A stretch of DNA of 64,000 nucleotides. It comes from Cauispirillum nitrogeniifigens (lineage in GTDB: Bacteria > Pseudomonadota > Alphaproteobacteria > Rhodospirillales > Rhodospirillaceae). The stretch spans positions 434,001-498,000 of the forward strand of contig NZ_JBLOOT010000001.1 in NCBI RefSeq assembly GCF_049800675.1. The letters are read 5' to 3'. This document shows, piece after piece, positions 26,699 through 35,044 of the stretch; position 1 is the stretch's first letter, and every line of letters starts with the position of its first letter. The position numbers and the translations under genes are program-made. The notes below the pieces were generated by a model, which was given only the letters and a program-made list of their open reading frames with translations, did not search any database and had not been told where the DNA came from.

Positions 26699-27735
26699 TG
26701 ACCGGCCTGAAGGAATTCCTGCCCAAGCTCGCCACCGGGGCGACCCTGACCGAGACAGAGGCCAAGGCGGCGTTCAACGTGATCATGTCGGGCGAGGCCA
26801 CGCCCGCCCAGATCGGCGCCTTCCTCATGGCCCTGCGGGTGCGCGGCGAGACGGTGGACGAGATCGCCGCCGCCGCCAGCATCATGCGCGCCAAGGTCAC
26901 GCCGGTGAAGGCGCCCGACGGGGCCATCGACACCTGCGGCACGGGCGGCGACGCGCGCGGCACCTTCAACATCTCCACCGGCGCCGCCCTGGTGGTGGCC
27001 GCCGCCGGGGTGCCGGTGGCCAAGCACGGCAACAAGGCGATGTCGTCCAAGTCCGGCTCGGCCGACGTGCTATCGTCCCTGGGCGTCAACCTGGACGCCG
27101 ACATGGCCCATGTGGAGGCCGCCATGCGCGAGGCCGGCATCGGCTTCCTGATGGCGCCGCGCCACCATTCGGCCATGCGCCACGTCGGCCCGGTGCGCAC
27201 GGAACTCGGCACGCGGACCATCTTCAACCTGCTCGGTCCTCTGGCCAACCCGGCCGGCGCCAGGCGCCAGGTCATGGGCGTGTTCGCCCGCGAATGGGTC
27301 GAGCCGCTGGCCATCGTGCTGGGCCGCCTGGGCGCCGTCCATGCCCTGGTGGTGCACGGCGCCGACGGCCTGGACGAACTGACCACCACGGGCGTCAGCC
27401 ACGTCGCCGAGTTCAAGAACGGCGCGGTCAGCGTCTACGACGTCACGCCCGAGGACGCCGGGCTGCCGCGCGCCCACATGGACGACCTGCGCGGCGGCGA
27501 CGCCGAGGAGAACGCTGCCGTCATCCGCGCCATGCTCGACGGTGCGCCCGGCCCCTACCGCGACATCGTGCGCCTGAACGCCGCCGCCGGCCTGCTGGTC
27601 GGCGGGCGCTGCGCCACGCTGATGGACGGCGCGAAGATCGCCGCCGAAGCCATTGATTCCGGGGCGGCCAAGGCCGTCCTTGCCAAACTGGTGGAGGTCA
27701 CCAACCGCCCCACCCCCACTTCGGAGACCGTGTGA
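26698..27735 (+). CDS. trpD: Anthranilate phosphoribosyltransferase
   Basis: Second step of tryptophan synthesis, attaching phosphoribose to anthranilate. 345 residues. Seen are the PRPP loop DTCGTGGDARGTFNISTG, KHGNKAMSSKSGSADVLSSLGV, FLMAPRHHSAMRHVGPVRTELG and TIFNLLGPLANP, all standard. The ATG is coupled to the trpG stop, and the TGA stop overlaps the GTG of trpC. Confidence 0.97.
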   Translation: MTGLKEFLPKLATGATLTETEAKAAFNVIMSGEATPAQIGAFLMALRVRGETVDEIAAAASIMRAKVTPVKAPDGAIDTCGTGGDARGTFNISTGAALVVAAAGVPVAKHGNKAMSSKSGSADVLSSLGVNLDADMAHVEAAMREAGIGFLMAPRHHSAMRHVGPVRTELGTRTIFNLLGPLANPAGARRQVMGVFAREWVEPLAIVLGRLGAVHALVVHGADGLDELTTTGVSHVAEFKNGAVSVYDVTPEDAGLPRAHMDDLRGGDAEENAAVIRAMLDGAPGPYRDIVRLNAAAGLLVGGRCATLMDGAKIAAEAIDSGAAKAVLAKLVEVTNRPTPTSETV

Positions 27736-28538
27736 GCATGAGTGACGTCCTGGCCCGCATCTGCGCCGACAAGCGCGAGGAAGTCGCCCGCCGCAAGGCC
27801 GCCCGCCCCCTGGCCGGCATCGAGCAGGCGGCGGCCGAGGCCGGGCCGGTGCGCGGCTTCGCCGACGCCCTGACCCGCCATGTCGAGGCCGGCCGCTACG
27901 GCATGATCTGCGAGATCAAGAAGGCGTCCCCCTCGGCCGGCGTCATCCGCCCCGACTTCGACCCCGCCGCCCTGGCACGGGCCTACGAGGCCGGTGGGGC
28001 GAGCTGCCTGTCGGTGCTGACCGACGAGCCCTATTTCCAGGGCCGCGACGAGTACCTGATGGCCGCCCGCGCCGCCTGCGCCCTGCCGGTGCTGCGCAAG
28101 GACTTCATGGTCGACCCCTATCAGGTGCCCGAGGCCCGCGCCATGGGCGGCGACTGCATCCTGATCATCATGGCCGCCCTGTCCGACGCCCAGGCCCGCG
28201 AGTTGGAGGATGCCGCCTTCGCCCTGGGCATGGACGTGCTGATCGAAGTCCACGACGCCCCGGAGATGGAGCGTGCGCTGGCCCATTTGACCTCGCCGCT
28301 GATCGGCGTGAACAACCGTAATCTCAAAACCTTGAAGACCGATATTGCAACGACGGAGCAGCTTTCGGCGATGGTTCCCGCCGATCGCGTGCTGGTGTCG
28401 GAAAGCGGCCTGTACAGCCGCGCCGACCTCGACCGCATGGCCGCCGCCGGGGCCCGCCGCTTCCTCATCGGCGAGTCCCTGATGCGCCAGCCCGACGTGG
28501 CCGAAGCCGTCGCCGCCCTGCTGCGCCCCGCCGCCTGA
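27732..28538 (+). CDS. trpC: Indole-3-glycerol phosphate synthase
   Basis: TIM-barrel enzyme closing the indole ring. 268 residues, not fused to TrpF. Motifs: ICEIKKASPSAGVIRPDFDP (catalytic Lys), VLRKDFMVDPYQV, LIEVHD and VNNRNLKT, with ESGLYSRADL and FLIGESLMR at the phosphate site. Two starts compete: a GTG at 27732 that overlaps the trpD stop, five bases after GGAG, and an ATG six bases later. I list the GTG. Confidence 0.96.
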   Translation: MSMSDVLARICADKREEVARRKAARPLAGIEQAAAEAGPVRGFADALTRHVEAGRYGMICEIKKASPSAGVIRPDFDPAALARAYEAGGASCLSVLTDEPYFQGRDEYLMAARAACALPVLRKDFMVDPYQVPEARAMGGDCILIIMAALSDAQARELEDAAFALGMDVLIEVHDAPEMERALAHLTSPLIGVNNRNLKTLKTDIATTEQLSAMVPADRVLVSESGLYSRADLDRMAAAGARRFLIGESLMRQPDVAEAVAALLRPAA

Positions 28539-28552
28539 GGGAGATCCCGAGC

Positions 28553-29038
28553 ATGGCCGACTTCACCCACTTCGACGCCGGCGGCAACGCGGTGATGGTC
28601 GACGTTTCCGACAAGACGGAGACGGAGCGCGTCGCCGTCGCCACCGGCCTCGTGCGCATGCTGCCCGAAACCCTGGCCCGCATCATGGACGGCGGCGTCA
28701 AGAAGGGGGACGTGCTGTCGGTCGCCCGCCTCGCCGGCATCATGGGGGCCAAGCGCACGCCCGACCTCATCCCGCTGTGCCACCCCCTGGCCCTGACCAA
28801 GGTCACGGTCGAACTGGCCTGCCGGCCCGAGGAGTCGGCCGTGGAAATCACCGCCACCTGCAAGCTGGTGGGACGAACGGGCGTCGAGATGGAGGCCCTG
28901 ACGGCGGTGTCCGTGGCCGCCCTGACGGTCTACGACATGTGCAAGGCGGTCGATCGCGGCATGGTCCTCACCGACATCCGCCTGCTGAGCAAGGACGGCG
29001 GCAAGTCGGGCTCCTGGAGGGCGGAAGAAGGGCGTTGA
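28553..29038 (+). CDS. moaC: Cyclic pyranopterin monophosphate synthase
   Basis: Molybdenum cofactor enzyme that converts the MoaA product to cyclic pyranopterin monophosphate. 161 residues. Seen are DVSDKTETERVA, GIMGAKRTPDLIPLCHPL, VEMEALTAVSVAALTVYDMCKA and the terminal LLSKDGGKSG with the conserved lysines. It is 14 bases after trpC, a linkage common in alphaproteobacteria. moeA, which I would expect next, is not here. Confidence 0.97.
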   Translation: MADFTHFDAGGNAVMVDVSDKTETERVAVATGLVRMLPETLARIMDGGVKKGDVLSVARLAGIMGAKRTPDLIPLCHPLALTKVTVELACRPEESAVEITATCKLVGRTGVEMEALTAVSVAALTVYDMCKAVDRGMVLTDIRLLSKDGGKSGSWRAEEGR

Positions 29039-29048
29039 CGCGGCGGGG

Positions 29049-29094
29049 GAACTAAACTAGAACACTTGAAGGTGTTTCGCGTTTGTTCCATATG
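29049..29094 (+). promoter_or_regulatory. lexA promoter with two LexA (SOS) boxes
   Basis: Box 1 is gaac-N7-gaac at 29049-29063, an exact match to the alphaproteobacterial GTTC-N7-GTTC site read on the other strand. Box 2, gttt-N7-gttc at 29074-29088, has one mismatch. They bracket a possible -35 ttgaag (29066-29071) and -10 catatg (29089-29094) 17 bases apart. Expected for autorepression of lexA. Confidence 0.85.
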
Positions 29095-29123
29095 TCGCGC
29101 CATGGCGCCGGGGGACCCCCGAC

Positions 29124-29840
29124 ATGCTGACCAAGAAGCAATATCAGCTGCTTTTGTTCATTGACCGCCGGCTGAAGGAAAGCGGCGTTTCGCCCTCCTT
29201 CGACGAGATGAAGGAAGCCCTCGACCTCAAGTCCAAGTCGGGCATTCACCGCCTGATTACCGGCCTGGAGGAGCGCGGTTTCATCCGCCGCCTGCCGCAC
29301 CGCGCCCGCGCGCTGGAGGTCCTGCGCCTGCCCGAGAACATGGAGCCCGACGCCGCCCCAGCGGCATCGCCGCCGCCGGCCGCCAGCGGCCCCGGCAAGG
29401 TCATCCGCGGCAACTTCTCCTCCGCCCTGCCGGGCGCCGCCACCGCCCTGGAGAGCGAGGCCGTCACCCTGCCCCTCTATGGCAAGATCGCCGCCGGGAC
29501 GCCCATCGAGGCGCTGCGCGACCACACCCAGACCATCGACGTCCCCGCCTCCCTCTGCGGCGTCGGGGACCACTACGCCCTGACGGTCGAAGGTGATTCA
29601 ATGGTCGAGGCGGGCATCCTCGACGGTGACACTGTCATCATCCGGCGCTGCGAGCGGGCGGAGAACGGCACCATCATCGTCGCCCTGGTCGACGGCGCCG
29701 AGGTGACGCTCAAGCGCCTGCGCCGCCATCGGGACTCGGTGGCCCTGGAACCGGCCAACAGCCGCTACGAAACCCGCATCTTCGGCCCCGACCGCGTGAC
29801 CATCCAGGGCCGCCTGGTGGGACTGCTGCGGAGCTACTAG
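29124..29840 (+). CDS. lexA: LexA repressor
   Basis: SOS repressor, 238 residues. N-terminal winged helix (SFDEMKEALDLKSKSGIHRLITGLEERGFI) of the alphaproteobacterial type, then a longer than usual Ala/Pro linker (about 70-112) and the S24 autoprotease domain. The cleavage site is Ala124-Gly125 in KIAAGTP, the nucleophile Ser159 in EGDSM and the general base Lys197. All are intact, so RecA-stimulated self-cleavage should work. It carries its own boxes upstream. Confidence 0.95.
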   Translation: MLTKKQYQLLLFIDRRLKESGVSPSFDEMKEALDLKSKSGIHRLITGLEERGFIRRLPHRARALEVLRLPENMEPDAAPAASPPPAASGPGKVIRGNFSSALPGAATALESEAVTLPLYGKIAAGTPIEALRDHTQTIDVPASLCGVGDHYALTVEGDSMVEAGILDGDTVIIRRCERAENGTIIVALVDGAEVTLKRLRRHRDSVALEPANSRYETRIFGPDRVTIQGRLVGLLRSY

Positions 29841-29868
29841 TAGACGCTCCAAGGCGCGTCGGCGGGGG

Positions 29869-32040
29869 TCAGTCGACGCCCCCGCTCTGCGGCGGGCGCT
29901 GACCCTGCGGGCGGCTCCACGGCCAGCGCCCCCGCTCGCCTTCCACCGTCGCAATCCTCACCCCCTCGGGTATGAGCGTCAGGGCATGCGCCCCGCGCTC
30001 GCGCAGGTCCCAGAAGGTGACCACCTGGGGCGCCGCGCAGGCGCGGCGGCTGGCCGGGAACAGCAGGACGGCGACGTCGGCCAGGCGGCAGTCTTCGACC
30101 AGGGCCGCTTCATGGCGGATCAGGGCGACCAGTTGCCCGCCGGGACCGCGGTACAGGCAGCCTCGGGCATCGCACGCCAGGGACACGTCGGCGGCACCGT
30201 CCCGCAGGCCCCGATCATCCCACATGCCGGAGCCCTCTCCGTATAGCTCCCGCCAGACATCGCGCGCGAAGCCGTCGCCCCGCCCTGGCGACAGCACCAG
30301 GCCGGGGCCGCTGCGCACCGCCAGCAGGGCGCCGTCCTCGCTGACCAGTACGTCTGGCGGCGTACCCAGCCACGGCACCGCCAGCAGGACCAGCAGCACC
30401 GGCACGGCCGCCAGCCGCCACGGCCGCCGCCACAGGCACAGCCACAAGCCGGCGATGGCGGCGACGGCGACCGCCCAGGTCGGCACCGGCGGCACCGCCA
30501 GCACCGCCCCCGGCCAGCCGGCCACCAGGACCGCGATGCCCTCGATGGCCTGCAACCCCGGCCGCAACAGGGGGTACACCAGACCGTCCAGGCCCAGCGG
30601 CATGAGCAGCAGGGCCGCCACCAGCCCCGGCATCACCCACAGGCCGACAAGCGGGATGGCCGCCAGATTGGCCGCCGGACCGAAGGCGGGGATGGCGCCG
30701 AAGTGGGCGGCGCTGAAAGGTGCGGTCGCCAGCGTGGACACCACCGTTGACGCCAGGATGCCCAGCAGGTAGACGGCCGCGCCGCGCCACATCGGCCCCA
30801 GCCACCCCTCGCCGTCGGCACGCCAGCGGCTCAGGCGCGGCCCCAGGACCTCGTAGGCGGCGACCAGGGCGGCCACGGCGGCGAAGGACAGCTGGAAGCT
30901 CGGCCCCACCACCGCCTCCGGCCGCCACAGCAGCACCACCACGGCCGCCGCCGCCAGGACGCGGAAGGTCAGCGCGGAGCGGTCGATCAGCACCGCCCCC
31001 AGGACCACGGCCGTCATCACGAAGGCCCGCTGCGCCGGCACGTTGGCCCCCGACAGGGCGAGATAGGCGGCGGCGCCCGCCAAGGCGCTGACGGCCGCCA
31101 CCTTCTTGCCGTTGATGCGCAGGGCCAGCGGCGGCACCAGGGCGATCACCGCCCGCAGGCCGACGAACATGATCCCCGCCGCCAGCCCCATGTGCAGCCC
31201 CGAGATCGCCAGCAGGTGTGCCAACCCGGAGTCCCGGTAGGCGTCGATGACATCCCCCGGCACGGCGCCGCGCTGGCCGGTGACCAGGGCGGCGGCCACC
31301 CCGCCGGCGGCCCCTTCGACACCGTCGCGCAACCGCCGCGTCACCTCGCCCCGCAGTTCCCCCAGCCAGCCCTCCCCCATGCCGGCCGGCGCCGCCACCA
31401 CCTCCACCGCGCTCAGGGCGAAGCCGACGCCGCCGATGCCGGAGAACCACGCCTGCCGGGCAAAGTCATAGGCCCCCGGAGCGGCCGGCCCCGGCGGCGG
31501 CAGCAACCGGGCGCGCAGGCGCACGCGGGCGCCGTGCGGCGGTTCGGCGCCATGGATGGAGATGCGCAGGCGACTCGGCGTGGCGGCGGTGGGCAGGCGC
31601 TCCACCACGGGCTCGGCCAGCAGCAGGCGCCACCCCTTGCCGTGCGGCTCGACCGCCTCCACCCGCCCCTCGACGGACACCGGCCCCAGTTCCCGCGCCA
31701 GGGTCGGGGCGGCCACCAGGGCCATGCGCCCCTGCGCCACGGCAAAGCCGGCCGCCACCACCGCCAGCCCCACCAGCAGCAGGGCGACCATCCAGCCCCG
31801 CCGCCACGTCCACACGGCAGCGGCGGCCAGGGTGGCGGTGGCGCCAATCCCCACCCAAACGGGTAGCGGTCCGGGCAGGCCCAGGCAGGCTGCCGCGCCA
31901 GTCCCGAAGCACACCGCCAGCCAGGGACTCCAGCGATCACGTTCGGCCTCGGCAAGAGCCCGAAACCGCCCCGGAACACCGGCCAGGCGAACCGCCAACC
32001 GCCGCGCCGGCCGTGGCAGACGGTCGACCACCCCCTGCAT
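29869..32040 (-). CDS. ComEC/Rec2 family DNA-uptake membrane protein
   Basis: 723 residues from the ATG at 32038-32040. N-terminal DUF4131-type region with membrane helices and an OB-like periplasmic segment (about 100-220), then the multi-helix competence domain with the signature HLLAISGLHMGLAAG and the later GANVPAQRAFVMT. The C-terminal portion (about 560-723) sits where the metallo-hydrolase domain would be but lacks the HxHxD motif, a degenerate form common in alphaproteobacteria. The frame is open far upstream across gltX; that part is not coding. It converges on lexA. Confidence 0.9.
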   Translation of the reverse strand: MQGVVDRLPRPARRLAVRLAGVPGRFRALAEAERDRWSPWLAVCFGTGAAACLGLPGPLPVWVGIGATATLAAAAVWTWRRGWMVALLLVGLAVVAAGFAVAQGRMALVAAPTLARELGPVSVEGRVEAVEPHGKGWRLLLAEPVVERLPTAATPSRLRISIHGAEPPHGARVRLRARLLPPPGPAAPGAYDFARQAWFSGIGGVGFALSAVEVVAAPAGMGEGWLGELRGEVTRRLRDGVEGAAGGVAAALVTGQRGAVPGDVIDAYRDSGLAHLLAISGLHMGLAAGIMFVGLRAVIALVPPLALRINGKKVAAVSALAGAAAYLALSGANVPAQRAFVMTAVVLGAVLIDRSALTFRVLAAAAVVVLLWRPEAVVGPSFQLSFAAVAALVAAYEVLGPRLSRWRADGEGWLGPMWRGAAVYLLGILASTVVSTLATAPFSAAHFGAIPAFGPAANLAAIPLVGLWVMPGLVAALLLMPLGLDGLVYPLLRPGLQAIEGIAVLVAGWPGAVLAVPPVPTWAVAVAAIAGLWLCLWRRPWRLAAVPVLLVLLAVPWLGTPPDVLVSEDGALLAVRSGPGLVLSPGRGDGFARDVWRELYGEGSGMWDDRGLRDGAADVSLACDARGCLYRGPGGQLVALIRHEAALVEDCRLADVAVLLFPASRRACAAPQVVTFWDLRERGAHALTLIPEGVRIATVEGERGRWPWSRPQGQRPPQSGGVD

Positions 32041-32157
32041 TCCCCGAAACCCCCTGCTGCAAGTGCTCAACGAATATGCTACAGAGGGTCGCGCCTTGCC
32101 AAATGGCGCGATGCACGGCAGGATGCCGCAACCCGAAAGGATAGGCTTCAGGTCCCT

Positions 32158-33573
32158 ATGAGCGTCGTAACCCGTTTCGCCCCCTCCCCCACCGGCTTCC
32201 TCCATATCGGAGGCGCCCGCACGGCGCTTTTCAACTGGCTGTTCGCGCGTCATCACGGCGGGAAGTTCCTGCTGCGCATCGAGGACACCGACCGCGCCCG
32301 CTCCACCCCCGAAGCGGTGGAGGCCATTTTCGACGGCCTGCGCTGGCTGGGACTGGATTGGGACGAGGACGCCGTATTCCAGTTCTCGCGCGCCGCCCGC
32401 CACGCCGAAGTGGCCCACAAGATGCTCGCCGAGGGCAAGGCCTACTACTGCTATGCCAGCCAGGACGAACTGGCCGCCATGCGCGAGGAGCAGAAGGCCA
32501 AGGGCCTGCCCATGCGCTACGACGGCCGCTGGCGCGACCGCGACCCGTCGGAGGCGCCGGCCGGCGTGCCGCCGGTGGTGCGCCTGAAGGCCCCCCAGGA
32601 CGGCGAGACGGTCATCTCCGACCACGTCCAGGGCGAGGTGCGGGTGCAGAACGCGCAGCTCGACGACATGGTCCTGCTGCGCGCCGACGGCACCCCGACG
32701 TACATGCTGTCGGTGGTGGTCGACGACCATGACATGGGCATCACCACCGTCATCCGCGGCGACGACCACCTCACCAACACCTTCCGCCAGGCGCAGATCT
32801 ACCAGGCGATGGGTTGGGACCTGCCGGAGTTTGCCCACATCCCCCTCATCCACGGCCCCGACGGCGCCAAGCTGTCCAAGCGCCACGGCGCGCTGGGGGC
32901 CGAGGCCTACCGCGACATGGGCTTCCTGCCCGAGGCGATCCGCAACTACCTGCTGCGCCTGGGCTGGGGACATGGCGATGACGAGGTGATCTCCACCGCC
33001 CAGGCCATCGAGTGGTTCGACCTCGACGGCGTCGGCAAGTCGCCGTCGCGCTTCGACATGGCCAAGCTGACCAACCTCAACGGCCACTACCTGCGCGAGG
33101 CCGACGACGCCCGCCTGGTCGACCTCATCGTGCCGCACCTGGAGCGCCTGACCGGCACCGCCGTCGGCGCCGAGGGCAAGGCGCTGCTGCGCGCCGCCAT
33201 GGACGGGCTGAAGCCGCGCGCCAAGAGCGTCGTCGAACTGGCCGAACTGGCCGCCTTCTACGTGCGGCCCCGTCCCCTGCCGCTGGACGACAAGGCGCTC
33301 AAGCACCTCGACGGCGAAGGCCGGGCGGTGCTGGCCGAGTTGCTGCCGCGCCTGCGCGGGCAAGACCCCTTCACGCGCGAGGCCCTTGAGGACCTGGCGC
33401 GCGTCGTCGCCGAGGACAAGGCGCTCAAGCTGGGCAAGGTGGCCCAGCCCCTGCGCGCCGCCCTGTCGGGCTCCACGGTGTCTCCCCCTATCTTTGAAGT
33501 CATGGAACTGTTGGGACGGGACGAAACCCTCGCCCGCCTCCAGGACGCCCTGAACAATAACCAGCCATCCTGA
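32158..33573 (+). CDS. gltX: Glutamyl-tRNA synthetase
   Basis: Class I synthetase, 471 residues. HIGH-type motif FLHIGGART (residues 14-22) and KMSKS-type motif KLSKR (238-242). Bacterial length, with the C-terminal anticodon-binding region complete. I cannot tell from sequence alone whether it is discriminating or also charges tRNA-Gln. It diverges from comEC and is followed after 67 bases by gltA. Confidence 0.96.
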   Translation: MSVVTRFAPSPTGFLHIGGARTALFNWLFARHHGGKFLLRIEDTDRARSTPEAVEAIFDGLRWLGLDWDEDAVFQFSRAARHAEVAHKMLAEGKAYYCYASQDELAAMREEQKAKGLPMRYDGRWRDRDPSEAPAGVPPVVRLKAPQDGETVISDHVQGEVRVQNAQLDDMVLLRADGTPTYMLSVVVDDHDMGITTVIRGDDHLTNTFRQAQIYQAMGWDLPEFAHIPLIHGPDGAKLSKRHGALGAEAYRDMGFLPEAIRNYLLRLGWGHGDDEVISTAQAIEWFDLDGVGKSPSRFDMAKLTNLNGHYLREADDARLVDLIVPHLERLTGTAVGAEGKALLRAAMDGLKPRAKSVVELAELAAFYVRPRPLPLDDKALKHLDGEGRAVLAELLPRLRGQDPFTREALEDLARVVAEDKALKLGKVAQPLRAALSGSTVSPPIFEVMELLGRDETLARLQDALNNNQPS

Positions 33574-33640
33574 ACGTCAGGCCCGGTGCTCCCACGGGAG
33601 GGAGCCGGCATCGGGGTTGCACAGCGAGAGGAAAGAGCGC

Positions 33641-34942
33641 ATGTCGAACGAAAAGAACACGGTCACGTTGGTGGATAACCGGACCGGCAAGTCCTATGAA
33701 TTCCCGATCCTGGATGGCACCACCGGCCCGAGCGTCGTGGACATCCGCAAGTTCTACGCCGACACCGACATGTTCACCTACGACCCCGGCTTCACCTCGA
33801 CCGGGTCGTGCGAGTCCAAGATCACCTACATCGACGGCGACGCCGGCATCCTGCGCCACCGCGGCTACGCCATCGAGGATCTGGCCGAGAATTGCAGCTT
33901 CCTCGAAGTCGCCTACCTGCTGCTGCGCGGCGAACTGCCGAACGAGCAGCAGTTCAAGGACTTCGACCACACCATCACCCACCACACGATGGTGCACGAA
34001 CAGCTGCACAAGTTCTTCAGCGGCTTCCGCCGTGACGCCCACCCGATGGCGGTGATGTGCGGCATCGTCGGCGCCCTGTCGGCCTTCTACCACGACAGCC
34101 TGGACATCAACGACCCGCACCACCGCATGGTCTCGGCGCACCGCCTGATCGCCAAGATGCCGACCATCGCCGCCTGGGCGTACAAGTACTCGCTGGGCCA
34201 GCCCTTCATGTACCCGAAGAACGGCTATTCCTATGCCGAGAACTTCCTGCACATGATGTTCGCCACCCCCTGCGACGACTACAAGATCGACCCGATCCTG
34301 TCGCGCGCCATGGATCGCATCCTGATCCTGCACGCCGACCACGAGCAGAACGCCTCTACCTCCACGGTGCGTCTGGCCGGCTCCTCGGGCGCCAACCCGT
34401 TCGCCTGCATCGCCGCCGGCATCGCCTCGCTGTGGGGTCCGGCCCACGGTGGCGCCAACGAAGCCGTGCTGAAGATGCTGACCGAGATCGGCTCCGTCGA
34501 CCGCATCCCGGAATTCGTCAAGAAGGCCAAGGACAAGAACGACTCGTTCCGTCTGATGGGCTTCGGCCACCGCGTGTACAAGAACTACGACCCGCGCGCC
34601 AAGATCATGTCCAAGACCTGCCACGAGGTCCTGGACGTCCTGGGCATGCAGAACGAGCCGCTGCTCCAGATCGCCATGGAACTGGAGCGCATCGCGCTTG
34701 AGGACGAATACTTCGTCGAGAAGAAGCTGTACCCGAACGTCGACTTCTACTCGGGCATCATCTTCCGCGCCATGGGCATCCCGGTCAGCATGTTCACCTG
34801 CCTGTTCGCCCTGGCCCGCACCACCGGCTGGATCGCGCAGTGGGGCGAGATGATCGAAGACCCGCAGCAGAAGATCGGTCGTCCGCGCCAGCTGTTCACC
34901 GGCCACGTCGAGCGCCAGTTCGTGCCCCTGAAGAACCGCTAA
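33641..34942 (+). CDS. gltA: Citrate synthase (type II)
   Basis: Entry enzyme of the TCA cycle. 433 residues from the ATG at 33641, preceded by GAGAGGAAAG; an upstream TTG is not convincing. Seen are the N-terminal beta-domain of Gram-negative hexameric enzymes (FTSTGSCESKITYIDGDAGIL), the catalytic His in GPAHGGANEAV and GFGHRVYKNYDPR, and the Asp in the NVDFYSG segment. Followed by a strong terminator. Confidence 0.97.
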   Translation: MSNEKNTVTLVDNRTGKSYEFPILDGTTGPSVVDIRKFYADTDMFTYDPGFTSTGSCESKITYIDGDAGILRHRGYAIEDLAENCSFLEVAYLLLRGELPNEQQFKDFDHTITHHTMVHEQLHKFFSGFRRDAHPMAVMCGIVGALSAFYHDSLDINDPHHRMVSAHRLIAKMPTIAAWAYKYSLGQPFMYPKNGYSYAENFLHMMFATPCDDYKIDPILSRAMDRILILHADHEQNASTSTVRLAGSSGANPFACIAAGIASLWGPAHGGANEAVLKMLTEIGSVDRIPEFVKKAKDKNDSFRLMGFGHRVYKNYDPRAKIMSKTCHEVLDVLGMQNEPLLQIAMELERIALEDEYFVEKKLYPNVDFYSGIIFRAMGIPVSMFTCLFALARTTGWIAQWGEMIEDPQQKIGRPRQLFTGHVERQFVPLKNR

Positions 34943-34974
34943 GCGGCCTTCCGGCGTCACGCCAGAACGACGAA

Positions 34975-35003
34975 GGGCGGCACCTCCGGGTGCCGCCCTT
35001 TTT
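34975..35003 (+). terminator. Rho-independent terminator after gltA
   Basis: Perfect 10-base arms, gggcggcacc (34975-34984) and ggtgccgccc (34989-34998), loop tccg, then TTTTT. It marks the edge between gltA and the convergent nuclease-like gene. Confidence 0.93.
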
Positions 35004-35044
35004 CTGTGCACAACGCAGCCGGACAACCGGCAGATTCCTTATAC

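Noticed and set aside
29869..30380. Functional metallo-beta-lactamase domain at the ComEC C-terminus
   Set aside because: No HxHxD motif or other zinc ligands are visible, so it is described as degenerate.
32041..33363. Upstream extension of comEC across gltX
   Set aside because: The frame is open, but the extra N-terminus is shadow-like and overlaps gltX, which has complete synthetase motifs. The ATG at 32040 fits the family.
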